Source: Candidatus Fermentithermobacillaceae bacterium
GTDB lineage: Bacteria; Bacillota; Sulfobacillia; Fermentithermobacillales; Fermentithermobacillaceae
Length of the DNA stretch: 63,551 nt
Direction: 5' to 3'
NCBI GenBank assembly: GCA_012840345.1
Contig: DULO01000072.1
Span: 1-63,551, forward strand
Both the position numbers and the translations under genes were made by a program. The notes under the pieces were generated by a model. It had not been told where the DNA came from and did not search any database. It was given only the letters and a program-made list of their open reading frames with translations. Shown piece by piece: positions 15,904 through 25,513 of this stretch; position 1 is the first letter of the stretch, and every line of letters starts with the position of its first letter.

Positions 15904-16677
15904 CTAGAGACTCATATCCCGCCTCATATGGAGAAGCGCCGCCTTTTCCAGCCTTGAGACCTGAGCCTGCGAAATACCGATTTCCTGCGCCACTTCCATC
16001 TGAGTCTTACCCTCGAAGAATCTCATCTTTATTATGGCCTGTTCGCGCTCGGATAATTTGGACATGGCCTCGTTGATGGTGATATCTTGCTCCCAAGCCG
16101 TGTCTTCCCCCTTGTCGTCTTTGACTTGGTCCATGACGTAAATCGGGTCGCCCCCATCGTGGTAGACCGGCTCAAAGAGGCTGATAGGCTCCTGTATGGC
16201 GTCTAGGGCGTACACAACCTCTTCTTCAGGGGTCTTGAGTTCCTTGGAGATTTCTTTCACGGTGGGCTCGCGTCCGAGCCGCGACACCAGGGTGTCGCGC
16301 ACCTGAAGAGCCTTGTACGCCACATCCCTGAGAGAACGGGATACACGGATGGGGTTGTTGTCCCTGAGGTAGCGGCGAATCTCTCCTATTATCATGGGGA
16401 CAGCGTATGTGGAAAATTTTACATTTTGCGACAGGTCGAAGTTGTCGATAGCCTTCATCAAACCTATGCATCCTACTTGAAAGAGGTCATCGACGTACTC
16501 GCCGCGGTTGGCAAACCGCTGGATGACGCTCAGGACCAGGCGCAAATTGCCGTTCACCAGCTTTTCCCTGGCAGTGGTGTCGCCGGCTTGTTTAGCCAAG
16601 AATAGCTCTTTCATCTTGGCGGAAGACAATACAGGAAGCTTGCTGGTGTTGACCCCACAGATCTCGACTTTGTTCAA
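15904..16677 (-). CDS. sigG: Forespore-specific RNA polymerase sigma factor SigG
   Basis: SigG drives late forespore transcription. From the TTG at 16677 the protein has 257 residues and begins NKVEICGV-NTSKLPVL, the N-terminal signature of SigG. Sigma regions 2 (LRLVLSVIQRFANRGEYVDDLFQVGCIGL), 3 and 4 (ending in the helix-turn-helix MEVAQEIGISQAQVSRLE) are intact. This TTG is chosen because GGGGGT precedes it and the homologous proteins start here; the upstream in-frame TTG at 16704 lacks a ribosome-binding site. A well-matched SigF-type promoter lies about 50-80 bases upstream. It is followed by spoIIR. Confidence 0.95.
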   Translation of the reverse strand: MNKVEICGVNTSKLPVLSSAKMKELFLAKQAGDTTAREKLVNGNLRLVLSVIQRFANRGEYVDDLFQVGCIGLMKAIDNFDLSQNVKFSTYAVPMIIGEIRRYLRDNNPIRVSRSLRDVAYKALQVRDTLVSRLGREPTVKEISKELKTPEEEVVYALDAIQEPISLFEPVYHDGGDPIYVMDQVKDDKGEDTAWEQDITINEAMSKLSEREQAIIKMRFFEGKTQMEVAQEIGISQAQVSRLEKAALLHMRRDMSL

Positions 16678-16728
16678 TAGAGAGTGACCCCCGGCACTTT
16701 CCAAGATTTGGTGAATTAGATCATAAAA

Positions 16729-16757
16729 AGTATTGCCTCTTGTGCCGGGGGTTATAC
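16729..16757 (-). promoter_or_regulatory. SigF-type promoter in front of sigG
   Basis: On the minus strand GTATA (16753-16757) is followed by exactly 15 bases and then GGCAATACT (16729-16737). This matches the Bacillus SigF consensus GYATA-N15-GGhnAnAHTR at all but its last position. It lies in the sigE-sigG gap, where a forespore promoter for sigG is expected. Confidence 0.75.
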
Positions 16758-16794
16758 CAGGAAGATTACGCTCTTTTGGGCAATACGTGGGCTT

Positions 16795-17517
16795 TTATTG
16801 AAAACTCACTATGTCTCGTTGCAGCCTCTGCATGATCTTTTTCTCCAAACGGGAGATGTACGACTGGGAGATTCCGAGCAAGTCCGCGACTTGCTTCTGG
16901 GTCCTCTCAACTCCGTCCCTGAGCCCGAAACGCAAATCGACAATTGTCCTCTCGCGCCACGGCAAACGCTCCAGGACCAAGCGCAGGACTTCCCTATCGT
17001 CTTCCCTCTCCAGGTCGCAGTAAATGATGTCTTCCGGCGTACCCTTCACGTCGGAAAGGCAAAGCTCGTTACCTTCGCCGTCCACGTTCAGGGGCTCGTC
17101 GAAAGAGATCTCGGCCTTGCAGCGCATGGTGCGCCTAAGGTACATCAGTATTTCGTTCTCGATGCACTTGGACGCGTAAGTGGCAAGTTTGATGTTCTTT
17201 TCGATGTCAAAAGTGGACACCGCTTTGATAAGGCCAATGGACCCGATGGACACCAGATCGTCCACGGGGATCCCCGTATTCTCGAACTTTTTGGCTATGT
17301 ATACGACAAGCCTCAGGTTCCTCTCGATCAGGGTCGACTTGACGTCAACGTCGCCCTCCTGAAGCCTCATGAGGAGCAGACCCTCTTCTTCTTGGGTCAG
17401 AGGCGGCGGCAAGGCCTCCGCGCCTCCTACATAGTCGATCCTGCCTCCGATGCCGATTAGGCGCAGGAGCCTGGCCAAGAACAGTTTTGTGGATAGTTTC
17501 AGTTGCGCGAAACGCAC
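16795..17517 (-). CDS. sigE: Mother-cell RNA polymerase sigma factor SigE (pro-form)
   Basis: SigE controls early mother-cell transcription. The 240-residue product has an N-terminal pro-sequence of roughly 27 residues ([20 protein letters not shown]), which is removed by SpoIIGA. Regions 2 ([33 protein letters not shown]) and 4 (helix-turn-helix with [13 protein letters not shown]) follow. The GTG start has a strong AAGGAGGTG. It lies 23 bases after the spoIIGA stop and is co-transcribed with it, as in Bacillus subtilis. Confidence 0.95.
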   Translation of the reverse strand: MRFAQLKLSTKLFLARLLRLIGIGGRIDYVGGAEALPPPLTQEEEGLLLMRLQEGDVDVKSTLIERNLRLVVYIAKKFENTGIPVDDLVSIGSIGLIKAVSTFDIEKNIKLATYASKCIENEILMYLRRTMRCKAEISFDEPLNVDGEGNELCLSDVKGTPEDIIYCDLEREDDREVLRLVLERLPWRERTIVDLRFGLRDGVERTQKQVADLLGISQSYISRLEKKIMQRLQRDIVSFQ

Positions 17518-17540
17518 ACGGGGGCACCTCCTTGGATCTT

Positions 17541-18437
17541 CTAGGGACCGGTCAGGTCAGGATGCAAGAGGGCCTGATAGAGCCCATTGGGGCTTAGGCG
17601 CTCTCCGGAGACTCCTACAATGGCGTTCTTAAGGACTTTGCGGCGGCCCTTTTCGGTGAGGATCAAGCGGTCGGGCCGAAACCCGGGAAGGACACCTTTC
17701 TTGCCGGACAAGCTCTCGTAGGGGATGAGCCTCAGGCGTCGCCCGATGGGCGAATCGGCCAGGCAAGAAGGAATCCTATCCCAAGTGGACTGGAAAAACG
17801 TATACACCTCGTCCGGCATGACCTTCCGGAGGGACTCCCAGTCCACCACAACCACAGGCAGCCCGGAAACCGGGTCTCTAAGGTTGTTGCCCGTATCAAC
17901 CAGGGCTGTAAGTCCAAGAGTCTGTCCGCCAATCACCAACTCCATGTTCATCAGCGGAAGCGGTCTGCCGGGATGGTACCCGCCTGCCTTGGCCAGAACC
18001 GGAAAAGCCGAAAGGGCGGCCAGCGAGAAAGCCACCATCCACCAGTGCACCGAGGGGTCGGTCCCACCCAACAGGGAAGCTCGTAGAGCCCGGTTGGCTC
18101 CGCTCTGCAACAGCGCGTAAGCTGTCCCAGCCGTGAGCGCCGAACACAAAAAGAAGGAAGCCACAACGGTGAAGAGGCCCACTCCCCGGAGTCCTGGAAA
18201 AGCCAAAGCTACCATGAAGATGCCAAAGGCTATCCTCGCGGGCAAAGAAAAGGCCAAACTCGAAGGAAACACAAGGGCCAGCCCGGCGTACAGCGCGCCC
18301 GAAGCCGAAGATAGGCACAGGCGCAAGGGTTTCACGGCCCGTCCGGCGAGTTTGCCCGTGGCTAACAAGATGATGTAATTGACGGCCATGTTGACCGCGA
18401 AAAGCACGTCAACGTAAATAAGCCTGACCAAAAACAA
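17541..18437 (-). CDS. spoIIGA: Sporulation sigma-E factor-processing peptidase SpoIIGA
   Basis: SpoIIGA is a membrane aspartic protease that cleaves pro-SigE in the mother cell after a signal from SpoIIR. The 298-residue protein has five hydrophobic segments in the first ~150 residues. A soluble protease domain follows, with the aspartyl motif [11 protein letters not shown] (catalytic D181). The length is close to B. subtilis SpoIIGA (309). The TTG start at 18437 is preceded by GGGGTGGTG. It sits between ftsZ and sigE, the usual arrangement. Confidence 0.95.
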   Translation of the reverse strand: MFLVRLIYVDVLFAVNMAVNYIILLATGKLAGRAVKPLRLCLSSASGALYAGLALVFPSSLAFSLPARIAFGIFMVALAFPGLRGVGLFTVVASFFLCSALTAGTAYALLQSGANRALRASLLGGTDPSVHWWMVAFSLAALSAFPVLAKAGGYHPGRPLPLMNMELVIGGQTLGLTALVDTGNNLRDPVSGLPVVVVDWESLRKVMPDEVYTFFQSTWDRIPSCLADSPIGRRLRLIPYESLSGKKGVLPGFRPDRLILTEKGRRKVLKNAIVGVSGERLSPNGLYQALLHPDLTGP

Positions 18438-18458
18438 ACACCACCCCGTAAGCCCATG

Positions 18459-18484
18459 GATATTCCCCAGACCCCGGGAATATC
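18459..18484 (-). promoter_or_regulatory. Perfect inverted repeat between ftsZ and spoIIGA
   Basis: Arms GATATTCCC and GGGAATATC (9 bp) surround an 8-base loop, 22 bases upstream of the spoIIGA start. There is no T-tract, so it is unlikely to be a simple terminator. It may be an operator or a leader hairpin. Just upstream, a possible -10 (TAAGAT, 18495-18500) and a one-mismatch Spo0A-box-like GGGCGAA (18513-18519) are weak hints of Spo0A control. Confidence 0.4.
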
Positions 18485-18552
18485 ACTCAGAAACATCTTA
18501 ACAGGGTGGCTTGGGCGAACCTTGTACTACCGCGGGACCGGCCCAGTTTTTT

Positions 18553-19614
18553 CTACCGCGGCTTTTCGCTATTCTTCGTTTTTCTAAGGAAAAATGGGAC
18601 TTCGAGAAGGTCCTTGGTCTCCGGAACCGGGATAGGCTTCTCGGGCTTAAACGGACGTTTGGCCGACTGGGAGAACCCGGTGGCGATAACCGTGATTTGC
18701 ACCGTATCCTCCAAGCTGTCGTCGATGACGGCGCCCCAGATGATGTTCGCGTCAGGGTCCACCGCCTGCATAACGGCTTCGGTGGCAGCGTCTACCTCGA
18801 ACAAGCCTAGGTCGCTGCCTCCGGTTATGTTCATGAGTACGGCTCGCGCCCCGTCTATGCCTGTCTCCAACAGAGGGCTGGATATCGCCTGTTTGGCGGC
18901 CTCAATGGCCCGGTTTTCCCCGTGCCCGACACCTATCCCCATAAGCGCCGACCCGGTATCCATCATGATGGTCCTCACGTCAGCGAAGTCCAAGTTAATC
19001 AAGCCGGGGACGCACACCAGGTCGGAGATGCCCTGTACGCCGTGGCGCAGCACATCGTCGGCTATACGAAAAGCCTGTACTATGCTTGTGTCTCTCTGCA
19101 CCACTTGGAGGAGCCTGTCGTTGGGAATAACGATCAAAGTGTCAACATGAGACTGGAGGTTCGTAATCCCTTGCAGCGCCACGTTCATGCGGCGGCGCCC
19201 TTCAAATGAGAACGGCTTCGTAACCACGCCAACCGTAAGCGCCCCCACTTCCTTGGCGCACTGGGCTACGATTGGAGCTCCCCCTGTGCCTGTGCCGCCA
19301 CCCATGCCCGCGGTGATGAAGACCATGTCCGCGCCTTTTAGGAGTTCAAGTATTTCTTCCTTTGACTCCTGCGCGGCTTTCTCGCCCACCTCGGGATTGG
19401 CTCCCGCACCCAAACCGCGGGTGATGGTCTGGCCGATTGCCAGCTTTGTCGGAGCAAGCGACAAGTCCAGCGCCTGAGCATCGGTATTAACCGCGATAAA
19501 GTCCACTCCCTTTATCCCGGCTTCGACCATACGGTTAACTGCGTTTGAGCCACCGCCACCCACACCGATGACCTTTAGATTGGCGTACCTGGACTCTTCC
19601 GCGTTCAAAGTCAC
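18553..19614 (-). CDS. ftsZ: Cell division GTPase FtsZ
   Basis: FtsZ forms the Z ring. From the GTG at 19614 the protein has 353 residues. The nucleotide-binding [10 protein letters not shown] and the tubulin signature GGGTGTG are intact, and the catalytic T7-loop NLDFADV is present. The C-terminal peptide [11 protein letters not shown], which normally contacts FtsA, SepF and other partners, is conserved. The start is placed at this GTG ([14 protein letters not shown]) because AGGAGAGG lies just upstream; the GTG 12 codons earlier has none. ftsA, usually the gene before ftsZ, is missing here. It is followed by spoIIGA. Confidence 0.96.
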   Translation of the reverse strand: MTLNAEESRYANLKVIGVGGGGSNAVNRMVEAGIKGVDFIAVNTDAQALDLSLAPTKLAIGQTITRGLGAGANPEVGEKAAQESKEEILELLKGADMVFITAGMGGGTGTGGAPIVAQCAKEVGALTVGVVTKPFSFEGRRRMNVALQGITNLQSHVDTLIVIPNDRLLQVVQRDTSIVQAFRIADDVLRHGVQGISDLVCVPGLINLDFADVRTIMMDTGSALMGIGVGHGENRAIEAAKQAISSPLLETGIDGARAVLMNITGGSDLGLFEVDAATEAVMQAVDPDANIIWGAVIDDSLEDTVQITVIATGFSQSAKRPFKPEKPIPVPETKDLLEVPFFLRKTKNSEKPR

Positions 19615-19689
19615 CCACCTACCTCTCCTGCGTTCCACAGATTTTTCCACGGTCAGTGCTGTAATACCTTCTAGTAGTCCCTTAGTCCG

Positions 19690-20043
19690 TCAGGACCCGG
19701 ACTTTTTTCTCGCGATGCTGTCCACATAGTGGCGCCTGACGGCCCCCAGGTTATTGAAAATCCGGACACCCAAGGCGACAACCGCCGCCAGGTACAGCTC
19801 GATGCCCAGAATGTCTCCCAGGTAAACGAAGGCCGCCGACAAGACGGTGTTGCCGACGAAACCAGACACGAAGATGACGATATTGAAGTCACCTTCCAGG
19901 GTGGCGCGAAGCCCGCCCAGTGAAGTGTCCACACCCGCCAAGAGAGCGACAGCCAAATACCGTGCGAGTATGCTGGGTACCTGCCACGGGACGTTCAGTC
20001 CCAACACAACTCCGACCGCGAGCGCTATGAACAAAATCCACAC
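19690..20043 (-). CDS. Small basic membrane protein, DUF1290 (Sbp)
   Basis: The 117-residue protein has three or four hydrophobic segments and the DUF1290 pattern: VPWQVPSILARYLAVALLAGVDT, then LGVRIFNNLGAVRR. In Bacillus the homologue sbp lies just before ftsA-ftsZ and has no settled function. It follows the DUF881 gene with no gap and precedes ftsZ. Confidence 0.9.
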   Translation of the reverse strand: MWILFIALAVGVVLGLNVPWQVPSILARYLAVALLAGVDTSLGGLRATLEGDFNIVIFVSGFVGNTVLSAAFVYLGDILGIELYLAAVVALGVRIFNNLGAVRRHYVDSIARKKSGS

Positions 20044-20760
20044 TTAGCTGGCGCCCCCCTTCTTCACGGGAGTAGCGTACTGCAGGTTTAGAGGGCCGCT
20101 GTATGCCGGGAGAGTTACTTTTTCCTCGATCTTGACCTTCACTTCTATGCCCCACAGGACCAGGCTGTCCACAACGCCTCCCCGCATCTTGAGCCCGGCT
20201 TCCAGCGTCTCGGGATTTCCGATAGCCAGGATCTTGATGGGAGGAGCTATGCGGGCGCCGTTCACGATAATCACGTTGCCCGCGCATATTATCTCGCTTG
20301 TTGTGATGAGCCTGTGGCCGTTCACCGAGATCGCTTCCGCGCCCGCGGCAAACAGCGCGTTCACGACCTTTTGAACGTCATCATCGTGTATGAGAAACAC
20401 GTTGGGGTCTTGTCCCGGCTGGGCCGGCCTCGTGGAATCGTTCATCTCCACGCTAACGCCCGGCCCCTCAACTTCAGTAAGCCCGGCCAGAATTCTCGCC
20501 TTCTGCAGTTCCGCCTGAAGCACGTCGAGCTTGTCTTGCCCCTCCATCATGTATGTGATCTGTTCCCTGAGAGAGGCCACTTCGGTCCTCAAGGCGTCAC
20601 GTTCCTGTTCCGCCGTTTGCAGCAGCACAGAGAGTTCTTCCGTTCTCTGCTGCCGGATATTCTCCGGAATAGGCGGCCGTGCCCGAAATTGCGTAGCCAG
20701 CATAAAGCCAAATAAAAGGAAAATGATTGTAAGCGCAATTTGCGAGCCTCGCGTTTTCAA
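20044..20760 (-). CDS. DUF881 protein (YlxW/YlxX-type)
   Basis: The 238-residue protein has a single N-terminal anchor (about 8-24), a coiled coil (about 38-85) and the extracytoplasmic DUF881 domain. That domain contains LTEVEGPGVSVEMNDS, LFAAGAEAISVNGHRLI and GARIAPPIKILAIGNPE. It is a standard member of Gram-positive division clusters between ftsQ and ftsZ. It probably acts with division or wall-synthesis proteins at the membrane. The TTG start is behind GGAGGTGAG. Confidence 0.9.
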   Translation of the reverse strand: MKTRGSQIALTIIFLLFGFMLATQFRARPPIPENIRQQRTEELSVLLQTAEQERDALRTEVASLREQITYMMEGQDKLDVLQAELQKARILAGLTEVEGPGVSVEMNDSTRPAQPGQDPNVFLIHDDDVQKVVNALFAAGAEAISVNGHRLITTSEIICAGNVIIVNGARIAPPIKILAIGNPETLEAGLKMRGGVVDSLVLWGIEVKVKIEEKVTLPAYSGPLNLQYATPVKKGGAS

Positions 20761-20782
20761 GGCCTCTCACCTCCATCTCTTG

Positions 20783-21505
20783 TTACGTCCTGATCGTGGG
20801 TTTTTCAAACCTCAAGTCGATTTGTTTGGCGAGTATTCCTTCCTTGCCTAGGTCCGCAAGTATGGACTCAAGGAGAGATACCCTCTCGCGGGACTTAGAG
20901 TCCTCTTCACCCATCAAAACCCTGCATCCATCGTCCAGTATAAGGGTACATGCGCCTCCTTGCACGTTAATCTCGGTGACTTTGGAACGCGCGAGTTCGC
21001 CCAGCATCGAAAGGACCCGGAGCCCCCATCCGTAGGTGGCGTCGTCTAAGAAGTAACCGGGAGATACCGGATCCATAGGACCGGTCAGGGCCACCAGGCC
21101 CTCCCGGGAACCGTCGTCCTCCCCCAGCACCCGCCCCTGCTTGTCCACAAGGTAGCTGGCCTCGCCCGTAGGAACGAACGCTACAGGGACCCGCTCGGTG
21201 ACGGTGATGAGGATGGTATCCGGCAGTTTTCTCCTGCACCAGGCCCGCTCTATCCACGGGCTGGATTCTATCAACGCGGAGGCCTTGTCCAAATCAAAGG
21301 CAAAGATGTTGGCGGCGTTCTGACCGCACCGCGCAACAATCTCTTCTTCCGGCACCACGTGGTTGCCTTCCACATAAAACTCGCGGATATCGAAGAAAGG
21401 AGAGCGAAGGAACAGAAACGCGCCCACCAGCACCAAGAATAAAGCCGAGAGACCCCAGGTCAGGTTCCCTCTCTTTTTGTCTGACCTAGTTTTTCTCGAA
21501 GCCAC
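20783..21505 (-). CDS. ftsQ: Cell division protein FtsQ/DivIB
   Basis: This 240-residue bitopic membrane protein has a basic cytoplasmic tail, one helix (about 16-33) and a POTRA domain (FDIREFYVEGNHVVPEEEIVA, to about residue 105). It ends in the beta domain seen in FtsQ/DivIB. It forms a divisome subcomplex with FtsL and FtsB/DivIC. The GTG start is preceded by GGGGGAGGG. The gene lies between murA and the DUF881 gene. Confidence 0.92.
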   Translation of the reverse strand: MASRKTRSDKKRGNLTWGLSALFLVLVGAFLFLRSPFFDIREFYVEGNHVVPEEEIVARCGQNAANIFAFDLDKASALIESSPWIERAWCRRKLPDTILITVTERVPVAFVPTGEASYLVDKQGRVLGEDDGSREGLVALTGPMDPVSPGYFLDDATYGWGLRVLSMLGELARSKVTEINVQGGACTLILDDGCRVLMGEEDSKSRERVSLLESILADLGKEGILAKQIDLRFEKPTIRT

Positions 21506-21543
21506 CGGAAAAGGCCCTCCCCCATGCCATTACGACGAACCCT

Positions 21544-22818
21544 TTAGCCCGTCTGTTCCGAAGCTACCCTCACCACATCAGCCCCAAGGCTTCGAAGTTT
21601 CACTTCGAACTTCTCGTATCCCCGGTCCACGTTGCGAATGCCGCCCACAACAGTCTGGCCTTCCGCGGCAAGCCCAGCGATGACCAGCGACGCGCCGGAC
21701 CGGAGGTCTGTAGCCTCCACCAGCGCTCCCGACAGCTTAGGGACTCCCTTGATTATAGCAGTCCTGCCTTCGTTTCGGATACGAGCTCCCATCCTGCTCA
21801 ATTCCTCAGCCTGTTTGAAGCGGGAATCGAAAATGGTCTCCGTGATTACCGAAGTACCGTCGGCTATGGAAAGGAGCGCCATCATCTGGGGCTGCATATC
21901 GGTGGGAAACCCCGGATACGGGAGGGTCTTCACGTCTGTTGGCCTGGGCCTTTCCACACCTCGCACCCGGACTCCTTCTCCGTTCACCGTGATCAATGCC
22001 CCAACCTCACGGAGTTTGGCTATGGCGGCCTGGACGTGTTCCACAACCGCGTTTTCTATCAGCACGTCCCCGCGGGTCATGACCGCCGCGATCATCAGAG
22101 TTCCGACTTCGATGCGGTCGGGCATCACGGTATACTCGGCCCCATGCAGAGATTTGACTCCCTCAATCCTTATGACGTCTGTTCCCGCGCCCCTTATTTT
22201 GGCTCCCATAGCGTTTAGAAAGCTCTGCAAGTCAACGATTTCCGGCTCTTTGGCCGCGTTTCGTATGATAGTCACGCCATCCGCCAAACAGGCTCCCATC
22301 ATTATGTTCTCGGTCGCGCCTACAGACGGGATATCCAGGTGAATGTCAGCGCCTTGCCACTTTGTCCTTTCGGCCAGTATGTGGCCGTGCTCCTCCACGA
22401 AATGAGCTCCCAGCGCTTTTAGGCCTTTGATGTGCAAGTCTATGGGTCTTTGCCCGATGTCGCAACCGCCGGGGTACGACACTTGAGCTTTTTTCATTCT
22501 GCCCAAGAGCGGTCCCATCAAGAAAATAGACGACCGTACCTGCCGCATAAGCAGTTCATCCACTACGTGGCTGTTCAGGGAGGTGGGGTCCACATACAAA
22601 GTAGACCCGTTCAGTCCGCCGCGCTCAACCTTGGCTCCCATGCGCTCCAAAATCTTCACCATAGTGCTTACATCAGATAAGTGCGGCGCGCTATGAAAAA
22701 CACACGGCGAACTAGCCATGACTGATGCCGCCAGCATGGGGAGTATCGCGTTCTTCGCTCCGCTGGCGCTAACCACACCGCGAAGGGGGGTTCCGCCTTG
22801 TATGACGAACTTTGTCAT
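21544..22818 (-). CDS. murA: UDP-N-acetylglucosamine 1-carboxyvinyltransferase
   Basis: MurA transfers enolpyruvate from PEP to UDP-GlcNAc, the first committed step of peptidoglycan synthesis. The 424-residue enzyme has K22 in SGAKNA and the PEP-binding Cys119 in PGGCDIGQRP, so it should be sensitive to fosfomycin. Length and motifs are normal. It lies between murC and ftsQ. Confidence 0.95.
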   Translation of the reverse strand: MTKFVIQGGTPLRGVVSASGAKNAILPMLAASVMASSPCVFHSAPHLSDVSTMVKILERMGAKVERGGLNGSTLYVDPTSLNSHVVDELLMRQVRSSIFLMGPLLGRMKKAQVSYPGGCDIGQRPIDLHIKGLKALGAHFVEEHGHILAERTKWQGADIHLDIPSVGATENIMMGACLADGVTIIRNAAKEPEIVDLQSFLNAMGAKIRGAGTDVIRIEGVKSLHGAEYTVMPDRIEVGTLMIAAVMTRGDVLIENAVVEHVQAAIAKLREVGALITVNGEGVRVRGVERPRPTDVKTLPYPGFPTDMQPQMMALLSIADGTSVITETIFDSRFKQAEELSRMGARIRNEGRTAIIKGVPKLSGALVEATDLRSGASLVIAGLAAEGQTVVGGIRNVDRGYEKFEVKLRSLGADVVRVASEQTG

Positions 22819-22908
22819 TGCCCTACCACTCTCCCGGCCCTCTTGACTCCTGGACCTCTCTAACTAAAAAGAGATCTGACCCATACTACTAAACCGCGTG
22901 AATACTGG

Positions 22909-24276
22909 TTACTGACCTTTCTTTCTTAGCGCTTCTTCGATGCTTCCGTGAAGCTTCCAAACGTCCCCGGCTCCCATGGTCAAAAGGACGTCTCCGGGTT
23001 TACAAGCCGAGACCGCCATTTTCACGGCTTCGGCTTTGTCCTCGATCCAGGTCGTGTCCAAGAGTCCGTGCTCTCGCACGGCATCGGCGATAAACCGGGA
23101 ACTGACCCCCTCCTCGGGAGCTTCGCCGGGCCCGGCGTAAATGCCTAACACCAACACCGCGTCCGCCTCGGCCAACGCGGAACCGAAGTCGTCCCTCAGT
23201 ATCCTGGTGCGCGAATACCGGTGGGGCTGGAAAACAACGACGAGCCGCCTTCCCGGGAGGGCTTCTTTGACCGCGGCTATGGTGGCGGAAATCTCACGGG
23301 GATGGTGGGCGAAATCGTCCAGAAGCAGCACGCCGGAAACCTCCCCGATCCTCTCCAGCCTGCGCTTCACTCCAGGATATGTGGAAAGGTGCCTAAGCGC
23401 TCTCACGATATCCACTCCGCAGCAACGGGCGGCAACAGCGGCTCCCAACGCGTTTTGCGCCGCGTGGCGTCCGGGAACGTTCAAGACCAGGGGAGCGACT
23501 TGCTCTCCTTGGTGGTAGACAAGACTTCTTGTCCCCCACCCTGCCTGAGTCAGTTCGATCAAACGCCATTTCGCGTCGGGAGAAAAACCGTAGGTCTCAA
23601 CTTGCTCTTTTCCCGAGGCCCACTCCTTAAGTACCGGGTCGTCGGCGCAGACTACCCGAAACCCGCCCGGCTTCACGTTGTCCAAGTAATCGTAGAAAGC
23701 CTGTAGCAAAGCTTCCATGCTGCCCCAGTGATCCAGGTGGTCGTTGTCTATGTTAGTGACCAGATGGACGTCGGCTTTGACCTTGAGGAACGAGCCGTCG
23801 CTCTCGTCGGTCTCAAATACGGCGTAATCGCCCATCCCTTGATGGGAAGTACCTTCGCCGGCAAACTCTCCGCCGACAAAAAAAGTCGGGTCCAAGCCGT
23901 CTTCCCGAAGGATCCAAGAAACCATGGACGTAGTGGTGGTCTTGCCGTGGGCTCCGGCGATGGCTACCAAGCGCTTTTGAGAGACGGCGGAAAGGAGCAT
24001 ATCCATTCTGTGCACGACGGGGATCCCTTTTCTCCGGGCGGCCAAAAGCTCGGGGTTGTCCTCGTGAATGGCTGAGGAGACTACCACCACGTCGGGGTCT
24101 TGAATGTTTTCCTCGCGGTGCCCTATATGTACGACGGCCCCTTGTTCCCGTAAGTGCCGTACCAGGTCGCTCTCAACCAGATCCGATCCCGACACTTTGT
24201 AGCCGCGCTTAAGGAGCACGGAAGCGATTCCGGACATCCCTTGTCCGCCTATAGCGATGAAGTGTACGTGCCGCAT
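22909..24276 (-). CDS. murC: UDP-N-acetylmuramate--L-alanine ligase
   Basis: MurC adds L-alanine to UDP-MurNAc using ATP. The 455-residue enzyme has the N-terminal Rossmann motif FIAIGGQGMSGIA and the ATP-binding loop AGAHGKTTTTSM (about 108-119). It also has the Mur-ligase segments TNIDNDHLDHWGS and DDFAHHPREI. It is followed by murA. murB, often found near murC, is not in the window. Confidence 0.95.
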   Translation of the reverse strand: MRHVHFIAIGGQGMSGIASVLLKRGYKVSGSDLVESDLVRHLREQGAVVHIGHREENIQDPDVVVVSSAIHEDNPELLAARRKGIPVVHRMDMLLSAVSQKRLVAIAGAHGKTTTTSMVSWILREDGLDPTFFVGGEFAGEGTSHQGMGDYAVFETDESDGSFLKVKADVHLVTNIDNDHLDHWGSMEALLQAFYDYLDNVKPGGFRVVCADDPVLKEWASGKEQVETYGFSPDAKWRLIELTQAGWGTRSLVYHQGEQVAPLVLNVPGRHAAQNALGAAVAARCCGVDIVRALRHLSTYPGVKRRLERIGEVSGVLLLDDFAHHPREISATIAAVKEALPGRRLVVVFQPHRYSRTRILRDDFGSALAEADAVLVLGIYAGPGEAPEEGVSSRFIADAVREHGLLDTTWIEDKAEAVKMAVSACKPGDVLLTMGAGDVWKLHGSIEEALRKKGQ

Positions 24277-24372
24277 GTCGCACCTTCTCCCAAGTCCTTT
24301 ATTTGAAATCCTTTTCCGCCAACGGCTTGTCCCGACCGCTTACGCAAGTCGAAACGAAACTAGCGGTGTGGC

Positions 24373-25497
24373 CTACCCTTCGCCCCTGGCGAGCCTTACA
24401 AGTTCACGGCAGATGTTGCCCGTCGCGTCCGGCTTCCCTACAGCCTTCGAGGCCAAAGACATGTCAAGAAGTCTGGACCGGTCACAAATCAGGTCCGAAA
24501 CCGCGTGGCACACATCGCCTGCAGGGTCCTGGTTCCCCTTCTCCCTGATGATGATGGCGGCCCCCTTGTCCTCCAACGCCCTGGCGTTGTATTCCTGGTG
24601 GTTGCCGGCCACGTTAGGCGATGGAACGATCACCGAGGGAAGACCGAGAGCGGTTACCTCCGATAAGGTCATTCCCCCCGCCCGACCTATAACCAAGTCC
24701 GCTGCGCTGTAGGCTAGAGCCATCTCGTGGACGTACGGACGTATGATAATATTTCCAATTCTGGCGCCTTCTATGCCGTTCTCAGGCTCGGCGTTCAGTT
24801 GGTTTACGACCTCTGTGTAGTACTCTCTCCCGGTAATGAAGATCAGATTGGCCGGAAGACCGCTCCTTGCCAGGGCCAAACCCGCCTCGGTAAGGGTTTT
24901 CGCCCCTCTTGAGCCGCCGAGAAGCAAGATCACGGGGTCATCCCCGGTTATCTTGAAATGAAGCCTGCCTTCCTCTTTCTTGACGCCGAAAAGGTCCTTG
25001 CGTACGGGGTTTCCGGTCACCAGCACCTTGGTCCGGTTGCGAAAGTAGGGTACCGAGTAGTCCCAAGCGGCGAACACCCTCTGGGACAACCGTGACAGAA
25101 CCTGGTTGGTCTTGCCGGGGACCGCGTTCTGCTCCTGGATCGCGCGGGGAATCCTTAGCAGCCAGGCGGCCATCACCACGGGACCCGAAGCGTACCCGCC
25201 TGTGCCCAAGACGGCGTCGGGCCTAAAGGCTCTAAGTGTCCTTATCGCGTCAAGAACTCCCGCGGATGCGTTGGTAAGCCCACGCAAGGCGTCCCGGGCT
25301 TTCTTGCCCATAACACCAGATGACCTGACCGGCTGGAAAGGGATGCCCTCCCGGGGCACGATCCCTGACTCCATGCCATGAGAAGTCCCGATGTAAAGGA
25401 CTTTGGCTCCTGGAAGTAGCGACAGCGTTTCCTTGGCTATAGCCAGGGCTGGGTATATATGACCGCCTGTCCCTCCCCCCGTCACGACCAAACGCAT
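24373..25497 (-). CDS. murG: Lipid II synthase MurG (GlcNAc transferase)
   Basis: MurG adds GlcNAc to lipid I on the cytoplasmic face to give lipid II. The ~374-residue enzyme has the N-terminal VTGGGTGGHIYPALA, the EQNAVPG acceptor-binding loop, LLLGGSRGAKTL, and the donor-binding GRAGGMTLSEVTALGLPSV. The ATG at 25497 is taken because GGGGG lies eight bases upstream. It is flanked by ftsW and murC. Confidence 0.95.
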   Translation of the reverse strand: MRLVVTGGGTGGHIYPALAIAKETLSLLPGAKVLYIGTSHGMESGIVPREGIPFQPVRSSGVMGKKARDALRGLTNASAGVLDAIRTLRAFRPDAVLGTGGYASGPVVMAAWLLRIPRAIQEQNAVPGKTNQVLSRLSQRVFAAWDYSVPYFRNRTKVLVTGNPVRKDLFGVKKEEGRLHFKITGDDPVILLLGGSRGAKTLTEAGLALARSGLPANLIFITGREYYTEVVNQLNAEPENGIEGARIGNIIIRPYVHEMALAYSAADLVIGRAGGMTLSEVTALGLPSVIVPSPNVAGNHQEYNARALEDKGAAIIIREKGNQDPAGDVCHAVSDLICDRSRLLDMSLASKAVGKPDATGNICRELVRLARGEG

Positions 25498-25513
25498 CGA
25501 CAAGACCCCCTAT

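Noticed and set aside
19615-19650. Twelve-codon N-terminal extension of FtsZ
   Set aside because: The upstream GTG has no ribosome-binding site, while the internal GTG at 19614 does and matches usual FtsZ starts.
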